Origin: Lucifuga dentata | Lineage: Eukaryota; Chordata; Actinopteri; Ophidiiformes; Bythitidae | Direction of reading: 5' to 3' | Assembly: GCA_014773175.1 (NCBI GenBank) | Contig: VXCM01002021.1 | Coordinates: 152,401-216,400, forward strand | DNA: 64,000 bases | Part shown: positions 36,291-47,003 of the stretch, in pieces | Layout: every line of letters starts with the position of its first letter | Position numbering within the stretch: the stretch's first letter is position 1 | The notes under the pieces: model-generated | Told to the model about the DNA's origin: nothing | What the model saw: only the letters and a program-made list of their open reading frames with translations | Database searches by the model: none | Program-made: the position numbers and the translations under genes

Positions 36291-36300
36291 GTGTGTGTGC
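36148..36300. repeat. (CA)n tract and (GT)n tract, inverted to each other
   Basis: CA tract at 36148-36186 and GT tracts at 36260-36300, about 75 bp apart. The two are complementary, so transcripts could fold back. Confidence 0.9.
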
Positions 36301-36589
36301 GGTGGGGGTCTCAAGCGGCTATGTGACAAAGTGGGTGAGACACCATTTGTCCATAACCATTTTAATCATAACGTTATGTAATCTTAACCATGCTTGTTCT
36401 TTTGTTTGTTTAGCCACTTACAACTTTGCAAAGCACTTACTATCCCGTGTGTGTTTGTGTTTAGCATTGTATGTTGTTACAAGAACCATCAGATACTCTA
36501 GTAAAACAAATCACACAAGACAAGTATTGTTTCATCTCTGTTACTGTTGAGTTTAGTGAAGATTAAGTTGCATATTAAGTTCTTTGTTC

Positions 36590-36690
36590 ACTTACCTGTA
36601 CTTACCTGTAGCAGCTGAGGCAAAGAGTGAGTCAAACACTTCCTGGTTTTAAGGATTAGGATGACATCACTGCTGCTGATTGGGTGAAAC
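36590..36690 (-). promoter_or_regulatory. Candidate minus-strand promoter and first-exon donor
   Basis: Read on the minus strand, a CCAAT box (CCAATCAGC, at about 36683-36675) is followed by a CRE-like TGATGTCA (36669-36662). About 55 bp later comes CTGCTACAG with a strong donor GTAAGT (AG end at 36607, GT at 36606), repeated as a second GTAAGT ten bases on. No TATA box and no coding frame are evident. It sits beside an inverted-repeat element (36690-37254), so it could be transposon-associated sequence. Function is inferred only. Confidence 0.25.
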
Positions 36691-37254
36691 TAATGCTGCA
36701 TTTGAGCAACCTCAGAAGTTGGATTTTTCCTAGTCAGAAGTGCCAACTTCCAACCTCAAACCATTCCAGCCAAATGTCAACAAAAAAGCATAGCTGAACA
36801 CCAATAAATACTGTAAGATTAAATAAACTTAGTAATAAATGCTAACTAAAGTAAAGTTACATTACAGGACTTTTTGGTTGTGTTGTTTTACAATAATATT
36901 AATCACAGCGGGTATTAAACATTTGTGCAGAGAAGTAATATTCTGAAATTGTTTACACTTGCTTATCAATGGCAAACACTAGATAGTTAATATGGTGATA
37001 TATTTTGACCTTTTTATTTCAATGTCATGTAAGAAAAAATACTTTATTCACTGTTAGCTGGTTATGTCCATTCACAAAGCTCGCTTCCACGGGCGCTGCC
37101 ATGTTGAGTGACGTCATACTCGTGAAGTTGGGGTAGATAATTTTGGTTCGAATTTCCCAATCGGAGCTCCGACTTCACGTGGTGTTCCAACGCATTTTTC
37201 CAAGTAGGAAGTCGGAAAAATCTGAGTTCCGAGGCCTGTCGAATGCAGCATTAG
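36690..37254. mobile_element. Inverted-repeat DNA transposon (CTAATGCTGCATT ends), 565 bp
   Basis: Left end CTAATGCTGCATTTGAGCAA and inverted right end CTAATGCTGCATTCGACAGG match for 13 bases. Further matches follow inside (CCTCAGAAGT/CCTCGGAACT, GGATTTTTCC/AGATTTTTCC). No transposase frame. No clean target-site duplication was found. Confidence 0.75.
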
Positions 37255-37489
37255 TCTAGGGGAGTTAAGTGCATGAAAACTGTATTCAATTTGGTCAAAG
37301 TAATAGAATGTAATATATTTATAATGATAGATTCTAAATGAACTGCTCTATTTTTTGCATTTTGAAGTTTTAAGTACAAGTGTGTGATCTCACTGTGTAA
37401 GGAAATGCTGCCTGTGATGAAGGAAATGATTTGTGAATGCCCCTGCAGGTCTGAGTGGACCTCCCCAATGGGTTGAGCTCTGAGCACCA

Positions 37490-38351
37490 GGACCCAGTTG
37501 GTCAAAAAATTTAATCTGGATCAGAATGATCCGGATTTGGCAATCCCATGTTTTGCTCTCCAGGTTCAGGTAATCCATCTTACTTTTGTGCCGGTTTTTC
37601 AAAGCAACATTGGATTGGCTCACCTTGATCCAGTTACAAACTTTTCAAGATCACCAAATCCGGATTACCAGAGCTCTAAATGTGACTACATATCACAATG
37701 TAGCTACTAGCCAATGGCATAGGTTTGGTTTGCAACATTGGTCGGGACTTTTTTTTTTTTTTTTTTTTTTTCCCAGATGACCAACATGCACAGTTGTGCT
37801 GCACTTGCTGTGTCTTATGTTTTTCTATGTGATACACACATACAAAGGACTTGATTGTGTATAATATTTGCTTTGTTCATTTATATATTTATTCATTATT
37901 TATGTATTTGTTATTTATTTAAACAAGACTTATATGGCTTTTTTCTCATTCCTCCTATTGCAGGATCCCTAATGGCTCAGATGTTGGCATCCACAATGTT
38001 TTTATGTGAGACGAAGTGATCATTAAACAAAATTATTCAAAACCGTAGCCATTTAAAAACATTTTTTACAAATTTTGAACAGCTTGTTTTTACCACTAAC
38101 AAAAAAATCTTTTGCTAGCACGACAACAAGGCAAAACAACAAAAACCTGGATACATGCCAATAACGCTTCAATGAGGCTGGTTATTGCTGGTATTACTGA
38201 AGGTTTGATCCAGATCAAAACCAAGATTGGATTATGTAATCTGATCCGATTTCAGAATCCCTTTTTTTTCTTTTGAACAACCTATTTTTAAGATTAGATC
38301 CAATCGGATAGCCAAAATCCGATCAGATTACTTTTGAACAACTGGGCCCAG
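37490..38351. mobile_element. Inverted-repeat DNA transposon (GGGCCCAGTTG ends), about 860 bp
   Basis: Left end GGACCCAGTTGGTCAAAAAA and inverted right end TGGGCCCAGTTGTTCAAAAG are terminal inverted repeats. Both ends continue with several ATCCGAT/GATCCGG-type short palindromic words (for example AATCCGATCAGATTAC near 38316). A T run at 37749-37771 and AT-rich filler make up the inside. A fish Harbinger-like family has ends of this kind, but no transposase is left to confirm it. Confidence 0.65.
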
Positions 38352-38360
38352 GGATTATAT

Positions 38361-38768
38361 AAGTAGCATAGCATAGCATAGCAGCCAGGGGGACAAGATG
38401 GCCATGCTCATGAGTGTAGTTATGTGCATGTGACTTTATTGCTTTATTACTCAGAATTTAAAAGTCTGAGTAATACTCAATTTAAAATTGAAGTTTTGCA
38501 AATTGCTTTTGAATTTTATTATTTTTGATTCTTTTTGTATTTTTGGTTGCACGTGTACTTGGTAGCACTCAGAAAATAAATCATGCTTAAAAACTTAAAA
38601 ATGCCTTGTGAGTCTGCCTCTTATCACCTTCCGTGACCCTCTGGCTACTCTCCCCCACAGGCCATGAAAAGCAGTCCTTTTTCCCAGAGTCAAAACCCAG
38701 AACACAGCTGGGATGCTGTCTTGACATATAAACTCTGTGGTTCATGTGCATAATATGCACATATGTGT

Positions 38769-38801
<33 letters not shown>

Positions 38802-39600
38802 CATGTGTATCATTGTGTGGGCAGACATTACAAAATGTGCAAGTCCAGGTCTGATTGGGCTGGCTATATCATCTTGAATAAACAGAAACCTATTCAGACA
38901 CACACATTCTCTCTCTCCCTTTCTTCCTTTTTTTTTTTTTTTTTTTTGCTTCAGCATGTCTGACACATTCCCTTATGTTTTCTTATTTCTGTCCCAGTCT
39001 TCCCATCTGAACCTCTTCCTTCCATCACCCTTTCTTTCTCCATTACTGCATTCAGCAGCAATGCAGGTAAAAACCTGTTGTTGTAAAAAAAAAAAAAAAG
39101 GCAGAGATGCCAGTTTCATCACAAATACTAGCGTAAATAGACCATAATGCAATTCTGCTCATGGTCAATCTGGCTACTTTTGACAAAAAAGCAACAAATT
39201 CAGGCTCCTTTCTCTTGTTGAACATGAGGAAATATAACAAATTATAATAGCTGGAGGAGTATTAGATTCTAACCGTTGAAGAAAATTACTAATTTGAGTA
39301 GAAATAGATGAGGCAGGTTGAGGTAAAGCACATATATCATATGTCAGAAAGCACTTAATCACAAAATAAGCTAAAATAACCTTGAACATCACTCAGCATC
39401 AAAACTGATAACTGACAGAGTATCTGAAGCCACAATACTATAAATGAAAATGCTGCTGCAGATTCAGATCTCAAAATTGTCTTCACAAGCTTTTTGTGCA
39501 GATACAACTTTCCACATTGGCACAGGGTTCAAATGTAGAGCATATTACAGATGCTGTAATACTTAATTACTGCACTTAGTATAATTTTCCAATTTCAGCA
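38361..39600. other. Intergenic with small repeats
   Basis: Short (GCATA)n at 38365-38382, GT tract at 38777-38801, T run at 38929-38947, A run at 39086-39100. No coding signal. Confidence 0.6.
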
Positions 39601-39800
39601 ACAAGTCAAGTTTATTTGTATAGTCCAATGTCACATACAGAGTCTCAAAGGGCTTTACAGACCCAGCCCAGGCTCAAAGACCACAAGGAAAGATAAAAAT
39701 CCTTATCATATAGGGAAGGTGATTCAGAGAAAGATTCCCTCTCCTCGATTGGCCAAGTGTGCAAGGAACTAAAATCACAGATTCCACCAACCTGTAACTG
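39601..39800 (+). mobile_element. Fish interspersed repeat (AAGTTTATTTGTATAG type)
   Basis: CAAGTTTATTTGTATAGTCC, then TCAAAGGGCTTTACAGACCC and, further on, GATTCCCTCTCCTCGATTGG. This order of blocks matches a very common repeat in spiny-rayed fishes. Non-coding, family class not certain. Confidence 0.6.
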
Positions 39801-39889
39801 GATTGTTGTTTGTGTTTGGAGTGACAGATATTAACAGGAGACACATGATTATAAGAAAGACGAGATATGAAAGTCATAAAAAGGACATG

Positions 39890-40330
39890 AGAAGGGGCTG
39901 AGAGAGCAGGTATCTATTTAGGAGTGAGTGTGAATGGGAGGAGCCAAAATCAGAGTGATGGAGGGGACAAATGTGTGAGATGACAGGGGAGTGATGGAAG
40001 TGAGAGATGAGGACAGATGTTGGGAAAAGAGGAGGATATTAGGAAACAGGGAGATGTATAAAAGGGAGAGCTGTGGGGATATGAGTGGCAGTGATGGGAA
40101 ATAACAGGGTGGAGAGGACGAGACTCTGATTTTGGGAACAATTAGGGTAGAGGGATAGGAGGACAATGAAGTGAGGAGGAGGAGACAGGAAGGGAGCTAA
40201 GGAGAGACAAAAGGAGGGGAGGACACAAGCATGTAGAAAAGAAGGAGGACAGAATGAAGTAAAGCAGGATGGAAAGGGAGTGGAGGAGATGAAAGGAGAG
40301 AAGGGGAGGTCACTAGAAATGTCAGAAATG
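39890..40330. repeat. Purine-rich low-complexity stretch
   Basis: About 440 bp dominated by G and A on the plus strand. The minus-strand frames at 39918-40166 and 40197-40391 are Ser/Pro/Leu-rich shadows. Confidence 0.85.
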
Positions 40331-40423
40331 TCTCAGAGAGTCTCTTGAGGCTTACACAACACACTGAATGTTTCATTGCTTCCATTTGCAAGATTACATC
40401 TTTCAGTTAAGAGTGAGATGGTT

Positions 40424-40433
40424 GTCTCTCTCT

Positions 40434-40466
<33 letters not shown>
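40424..40466. repeat. (CT)n(GT)n microsatellite
   Basis: Short CT tract followed by 30 bp of GT. Confidence 0.94.
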
Positions 40467-40468
<2 letters not shown>

Positions 40469-41940
40469 GGGTGCTAGATAAATACACCAAAAATTTACAT
40501 ATACACAATATTTGTATATGGCCAGTGATTCACAAAGTAAGAAATGTTTGATCATCAAATACAAACAGGATGATTAAACATGGACTATGGAAAAAGGACT
40601 ATGGTTAAAAAAAAAAATAAAAAAAATTTAAAAAATCCAAAAAACAAAACAGCTACAGCCTAAGACAGAACTGAATGAGACAAACCACTATCAAAGCACA
40701 TTCAACCTCTATGCTGGTAGCCTTAAGAGTAAAACCTTGTTGTCCAAACTGAAAAACCAATGTCATGAAAAGGAAACAATATCTTATACACACTGGGGCA
40801 ACTATTGCCCTACGACCTTATATGAAATTGTAAAAACTGTGGAAGAGTATCTGTGAACATTATCTTTAATTCAATCACAAATTACATTTATTTATATTAC
40901 ATTATAATTTTTGTAAAACACAAAGGTCATGTGATAATATTAGTTCTTCTGTGAAAAGTCACCTCAGTAATTGGTAATAAGATTCCCATGTTATTCAATT
41001 CATATTATTTCTATGATTTTATATGCACATTAAGGCCCCATAGTAATTATATGTATATTCACTGTGATATATGCATTTACAGCTACTTTCCATTCTGCTG
41101 CTGGAAGCTGTTCAAGCTGAAATTCTATCAAATATCATATTCCGCTGACAGGATACTTTGTCTATTTGAAGCTATAATCCATCAAAGAAAACTGAGCAGT
41201 TTTCATTTCTTCTATTGCTCCCTTGTTCCTCTCAGGCAATAACTGTGATAACTGCCAGTGAGTCCTTGAACGGCCAGCGTTAGACTCAAAGCATGCCAAA
41301 GCAAAAATGATTTTGTTTATAGCAGCATTGATAGCTGTAAACTGGATTTGATACCTGAGGTGAATTGGATTTGATAAATGACATAAATGACATGAGTGCT
41401 TTCCTGTCAAACTACTGTCGATTTAGCTGCAAAGATAAGGAGGATTTTACTACAAGCTTTTTTAACAGATGCATCATCAAAATAACCAGGGCTGCCTCTG
41501 CACCTGAGGCTTTTTTTCAGTGAATCATCTGTATTTTTCCAATAATGAAAGAAATAACACCTTTGCTGTACAACCAAGACCTTAAACTTGTGCAGAAAGT
41601 TTAGCAGTACTCATTTTTGGCATTGCATATTTGAAATATTTCCTTTCACATTTAGCCTATAGCTTCACTGTTTTTCTTGTACCACATGAATGACTAATAC
41701 CATTCACTCTCGTCTTAACAGCACTTAGCACCAAGCCTTGGTGATATGGAAATGTAGCTCACTATTTCAGGCAACAGAAAAGCTTTCCAGATGTGGACAT
41801 TCACTCAGTTAATCATTCTACATGCTACAGCCTCAAAACAAACCTTGAAGAATCAAATATACAAAAAATTAAAAGAATTCCACATCTTTTATACCCTATC
41901 AGTGGAGTAGACCCTCCACTTCTCCATACCATCATTACAA
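40467..41940. other. Intergenic, no gene seen
   Basis: A-rich tract at about 40608-40655. The rest is unique-looking AT-rich sequence, with a low-repeat block at 41090-41400 that would be worth checking for conservation. No coding exon recognised. Confidence 0.5.
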
Positions 41941-41946
41941 TTGTAA

Positions 41947-41984
41947 CCTCATCAGGTATTATCTTATAATAATATCTGATGAGG
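41947..41984. repeat. Inverted repeat, 15 bp arms
   Basis: CCTCATCAGGTATTA (41947-41961) and TAATATCTGATGAGG (41970-41984) pair with one mismatch around an 8-base loop. AATCTTAT units repeat just to the right (41990-42020). Confidence 0.75.
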
Positions 41985-42460
41985 TCTAAAATCTTATAAT
42001 CTTATAATATAAAATCTTATAATGCAAACACTTTTACTCAGAAAGTAAACCCCTGAAAGACTTCCACAGTTTGGACTAGTACAGCAGCAGAAGCTAATTT
42101 AGCCAGCTAATTTAGTTACTGTTTTTGTGAATTACCCTTATTGTGCATGAACTTTACTGTGAACACAGGAATATTGTACAAGCAGAGACATCACAGAATG
42201 GTGGAATATTTCCTAAACTTCTGCAGAATGCTAAGCAGTAATGTAAGACAAAATAAGATGTTAACGCTTTAACTCTGTATACTCTATTTAATCATAACTT
42301 ATATATACTTATATATGTGCGAAATAATTACATTTAAGATTATTGACTGTAACTATAAAAGTAACCCTAGCCAGCTGCGTGCAACAGTTCATGAAATAAT
42401 TGTCTGTTTCTTTCTCATGTAGATAGCGAGACACAGGACAAAGACTTACTGAAGACTTAA

Positions 42461-42465
<5 letters not shown>

Positions 42466-42512
<47 letters not shown>
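42466..42512. repeat. (GT)23 microsatellite
   Basis: Clean GT tract followed by (GCGT)n units up to 42530. Confidence 0.96.
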
Positions 42513-42513
<1 letters not shown>

Positions 42514-42530
42514 ATGCGTGCGTGCGTGTG

Positions 42531-43983
42531 TTGAATGAGTGTGAAAGGACAGTCCAGATATAAATAGAATGGAAGTCATGCAGGTTAGGGGAAAGTAAAG
42601 GGGATGTCATTTATTATGAATGACATCACACCAGGCCCCCCATGGAGATGCGAGCCAACCCTACATCACACAGAGAGGATGACTGGAAATAAGCAAAATG
42701 TCATCGTGAAAAGGGACAGAAAGACAGACTACTGACAAATAACTAGGAAGAGATCAAAACAAAAACTATGAAGGTGGTGTCTGAGTTTGCTCAAATCAGT
42801 AAGGGATCAGTCGATGATACTTATTCTGTGAACTGGTAACTAATGGGTTAAGCCCCAATATGTGATCATGTTGAAAACAGGTTTCTTGGCTGAGAAAAGA
42901 ATTACAGCAGCATATTTATTTAGTGGCAGAAGGTGTTTTTTCCCCATGAGAGGATGTCAAGACGGTTACATAATAGCTTCATTGTCATAATCAAGTTAAT
43001 TAATTTTTCATCTTAGAGGGACTTCCCGTGGCATTAACAGTTTTTGATCGCTGACAGTAACTGGCAAGCACAAGCTGTCTGGGCGGTTTCCAATGTTGCA
43101 GCGACATCATACCCAGTTTAAGCAATAATTATAATGATGGGAGCTCTGTACCAAGATCAGATTAAGGCTTTATATGACACATGCTTAATACATCTTGTGC
43201 AGCCAATAAAAACATAATTATAAAACTAACTTTCTGTGGCAGAAACAACGATGAAAGATGAAAAGAACCTGTATATTACATTATAGAATTGCATGTGTCT
43301 TTATGGCAAATAGCATTCTGCAACACATGCGTGTGGGAGAAATCTCATATCATTTAGTTTGTTTACACACCACAACATGGCATCTCATAATTAGATATGT
43401 GACTACTGAAAAAATGTGTTTGTTGGTGTAGATATGTTAAGCTTCCTGATTGGGTAATTATCTGTCCACACTCTGTCACACAGCTATGTTACGCTGACAT
43501 GTTCATCAGTAGATGAACATGTGCACAATATAAACATGGGGCCATTGTTAAAAGGCATAAGATTGCATGTAACTGTACCTGAGAGGGCATAAGATTATTA
43601 GGCATATACTGTATATTGCCTTCATATGATGTTTTTTAAGGTAATTCTTAATACAGTACAGCAACATATCTGCACGTGGTGTGAATGCCAAATGTGTCAC
43701 CCTTTCAGTAGACAGCGGCGCCCACCCACTGTGAGGTTATCATTTATTTATAGTATAGAGGGAGAGAGAGAAAGAGCATAAGGGCAAGCCCCAAATGACT
43801 GCACTTAATAATTTTCCAGTTAGTATAAAACGCAATGTCTTATAATTTGTGCACAGTAAAATTATTTTTCAAACTGACTGGACAAAAATGTCTAGCAGGC
43901 ATTTAACAGAGAGCAACAAGATCAATTTCATAACATGATTGTAAAATGCATTTCTGTTTTATCTTCTCATTGTCATTGTTGAT
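42531..43983. other. Intergenic, no gene seen
   Basis: Few repeats. The block at about 42960-43260 has even composition and homeodomain-type TAATTA cores, and is a possible conserved non-coding element, not shown. No coding frame of note. Confidence 0.5.
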
Positions 43984-44048
43984 ATCTGTCTATCTGTCCG
44001 CCCGTCTGTCCGTCCGTCCGTCCATCCATCCATCCATCCATCCATCCA
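43984..44048. repeat. (CTGT)(CCGT)(CCAT) tetranucleotide repeat
   Basis: The unit changes stepwise from CTGT through CCGT to CCAT across 65 bp, ending in seven CCAT copies. Confidence 0.93.
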
Positions 44049-44327
44049 GCTAATTAGACAAAGATACTGAGCTGTTTATATTTTTAAGGGATCAATTAAG
44101 GATACAACTACAACCCTGACTCACAGGAAGATTATAATTCCATTTGAGTTATGCTTGATAAATGGAAATGCACTCTCCTTTTAGCTCTGTTTTGGTCTCT
44201 GCTAAATCTGGAGTGGGATGACACTCAGATGCAGAGCTCAGTGGTTGATACTTGAGGAAGAGGCTCAGAGCCATCAGATCAAAACTTTTCATTTAAATAA
44301 ACTGACTAATTAACTGAGTGGTCTTAC

Positions 44328-44372
44328 ATATATACAGTATATATATATATATATATATATATACATACACAT
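44328..44372. repeat. (TA)n microsatellite
   Basis: About 30 bp of TA followed by TACATACACA units. Confidence 0.92.
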
Positions 44373-45411
44373 ACATCACATTTATGGATTACTAACACGT
44401 GGGACGAATACAGTTGAAAACATCAACCGGATTTCATACCAGGAAATTTACAACAGACTGAAACAGGCCTTAATTTGTGTGACTGTGTGTTTTACAAATG
44501 GCCTTTTTCAAGGCAAAAGCTAAACCAGGCCAGTAACTGATGTTTATGTAGGAGAGAATATGGTTGCATGACACTACTTGGTGCTGTGTTTTATGAGCTA
44601 CCCTTAATATGCATTCACCAAGCACCGTGACAGAGTAACATTAAATGCAGTCATAGTGCAAATTTGGCACAGATATGTCCATGACAGATTGGAGATATTC
44701 AAAATCTCTTGAATGGATTGCAGATGGGGATCATAATCTCTTGCATAATCAAAGATATCACTGTTTTTCTAAAATATCTGTGATTGTCAGTACGATACCC
44801 CCCCTATTTGTCTCTTTTGGTTATTGATGACATGAACATAACTCATCACTGCAGCAAAATACTGAAATCAGAGAAATAGGTCGAGGCAAAGGAAGAAAAG
44901 AAAAGATGGAGCTGGAGCATGTTAGAAGGAAAACATAACATTATATTTTTCATTGTTTTGCTCTTAATGAGCTTTTGTCTTTTCATTGCAGTAGATAATT
45001 GAAAAAAAAAAAAGCAAAGCTAAACCAAACAGCAAATACTAAAACCTAAAGTCTGTGTAGAGAATAAATTGATTGGCTGCTCTGTGTATTTTGCTATCTC
45101 AAACTAAGCTACAGTAATTCTCTCTCCCTCTCTTCCACACACTTTTACAATTTATTAGTGGCACAGATGAACAGAAAACAAATGAAGTCTGTAAATTATC
45201 TGATATTATTATGAGTGTTTCTTTTACAGCTCTACATGTGACTCTTTAACACATTTTATTATTAATAACTTTAAGCTGGTGATCACCAACAAGCAGTGTC
45301 CAATATAAACTTCAAATTAATCAAATTTGAAGAAATTCATTAATTTATCTTTGTTATATACTTTGGTCTATGTAACGTGTTACTGTGTTATATTAGCAGC
45401 CACTGTTACAG
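44373..45411. other. Intergenic, no gene seen
   Basis: AT-rich, with a 12 bp A run near 45001. No recognised element. Confidence 0.5.
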
Positions 45412-45450
45412 CAGGCTAATGATTTGAAATAATTTCAAATCATTAGCCTG
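45412..45450. repeat. Perfect 39 bp palindrome
   Basis: CAGGCTAATGATTTGAAAT, one A, then its exact reverse complement. Arms are 19 bp with a 1-base centre and no mismatch. Confidence 0.97.
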
Positions 45451-45844
45451 ATACTTTCTCTTTATATTGCACAACCCTGTAATTAAGTAGCTGTCGTCTC
45501 CTGAGGATAAAATGTTTTGATGCCTTTGGGCTCCACTACATCTCTGCTTGTATGACTACAAGGCATGGACTCATACACATTCATTGACCTAGCCTACATT
45601 AATAACAGTACAAAAAAATCATCCAATCGCAGCATATTCTGTTTACAGCTTTAAGGGAGGGTTTATTTATATTCATTACGAGAGGGTTTGTTATGTTAAT
45701 CTTGTTTTTGTTTTTAGCACAACTACTATACTTAACTTTAAAGTGCATTTTAAGTCTATTCTGACACACATGGAGTCACTAGCTACTTCTTTTGAACTTT
45801 CAGCAAGCAGTTTTTCTGGGAAGATGTAACACAGATCTCACACA

Positions 45845-46020
45845 TCTACACAAGCATCCCAACCAACCAGTAAGAGTCACTAGTGTAGCAACGAGGATGA
45901 GAATACTTGCAGGCTTCCCACCTTGAACGTAGTCACCTGTGTTTGTTAAAATGTGCAACCAAGTTGGAAGTACCATCGGGGATCAAACCCCAGGCTTCTG
46001 TGATGATGTGTGACAATTCT
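45845..46020 (-). mobile_element. SINE-like repeat, copy 2
   Basis: On the minus strand, GGGGTTTGATCCCC (near 45985-45972) resembles a tRNA-type RNA polymerase III B box (GGTTCNANNCC). It is followed about 75-120 bp later by CTAGTGACTCTTACTGGTTG, shared with the copy at 16425-16560. A clear A box was not found, so the tRNA origin is tentative. Confidence 0.5.
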
Positions 46021-46125
46021 GTCACTCTTTCTGCACCATTTACTGTTGTTTATAATGGAGATGCAATGATTTGTTTTTTTTTGTTTTTTGTTTTTACACC
46101 AAAGATGCAATGTATTCTACAGCAG

Positions 46126-46472
46126 TGTTTCCCAATCCTTCCCACGGGAGCAGGATTGTGGCAACATGGTCAGTCAATAGTGTTACCACTGCAGCTGCTC
46201 AGGCAGCTGAGCCTCATGGCTCAAGTCTCCCTTAAGAAAAACTTTTTTAAAAAAGCACCAGAAGGATGAGTGGTGGCTTATTTTCTCTTTGCAAATTGGA
46301 CTTTGGAATTAACTGTGTGCTTTCCCATAATTTTTGTATTGTAAAGGAAATTCCAGAGAATCAAGCATGTACTCATGCAAATGTCTGCGGGAAAACACAG
46401 GAGGACTTAATGAGATGCAGGTAGTACTCTTTGCCTCTCTCCTCCAGTACTCAAGGACCAAGACTGAGAACC
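46126..46472. mobile_element. Possible inverted-repeat DNA transposon, about 350 bp
   Basis: Left end GTGTTTCCCAATCCTTCCCA and inverted right end GGTTCTCAGTCTTGGTCCTT are similar and of the same style as the ends of the element at 12241-12438. Match is imperfect and no target duplication was found. Confidence 0.4.
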
Positions 46473-46964
46473 AAGAGCACCACAGTAATCCTCAGTTTGG
46501 GAAGATTCTTAGTATTCTCCTTCCACTCTAAAAAATAAAGCTGTAGATCCAGCTTCAATCCACACTCCTGACTCCATGCCTCTTCTCAAATGAGCCCTAA
46601 CAATGTAACATTAGCATTGCCAACTGATGAAGGACCAACATGACCAATAGAACAGCCACGTAATACAAGTCTACTAAACCCTCCAACTACCTGACTGATG
46701 TGCCTCTGTCAATGGGTGCCAGTTTACCAGCTAAAGAGTGTTTCTATCTCTACTTTGCTGTAAACACTATTTTTTTTGAAAGAAGAAAGTAGAATAACAC
46801 TTTTTCAAAACTGATATTTTGGCTGGTCAAACACAGGTGTAACTAATAACGTTAAGAATGGCTGTATTCCGTTTAGGGGTATTAGTGTCAGTTCCATCAT
46901 TAATCTTTTCAGTTACACCTTTTTACTACTATGACAGATGCTTGCTGTTATATCTATATTAGTG

Positions 46965-47003
46965 AATAAAAAAAAAAAAAAAAAANAAAAAAAAAAAAAA
47001 AAA
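46965..47003. repeat. Poly(A) tract with one N
   Basis: A run with an N at 46986. Length unreliable. Confidence 0.9.

Noticed and set aside
36602..36690. Coding first exon at the promoter-like block
   Set aside because: The minus-strand segment up to the donor has stops and no suitable ATG, so only a non-coding exon would fit.
45972..45985. Functional tRNA gene
   Set aside because: Only a B-box-like word is present. No cloverleaf or A box could be found.
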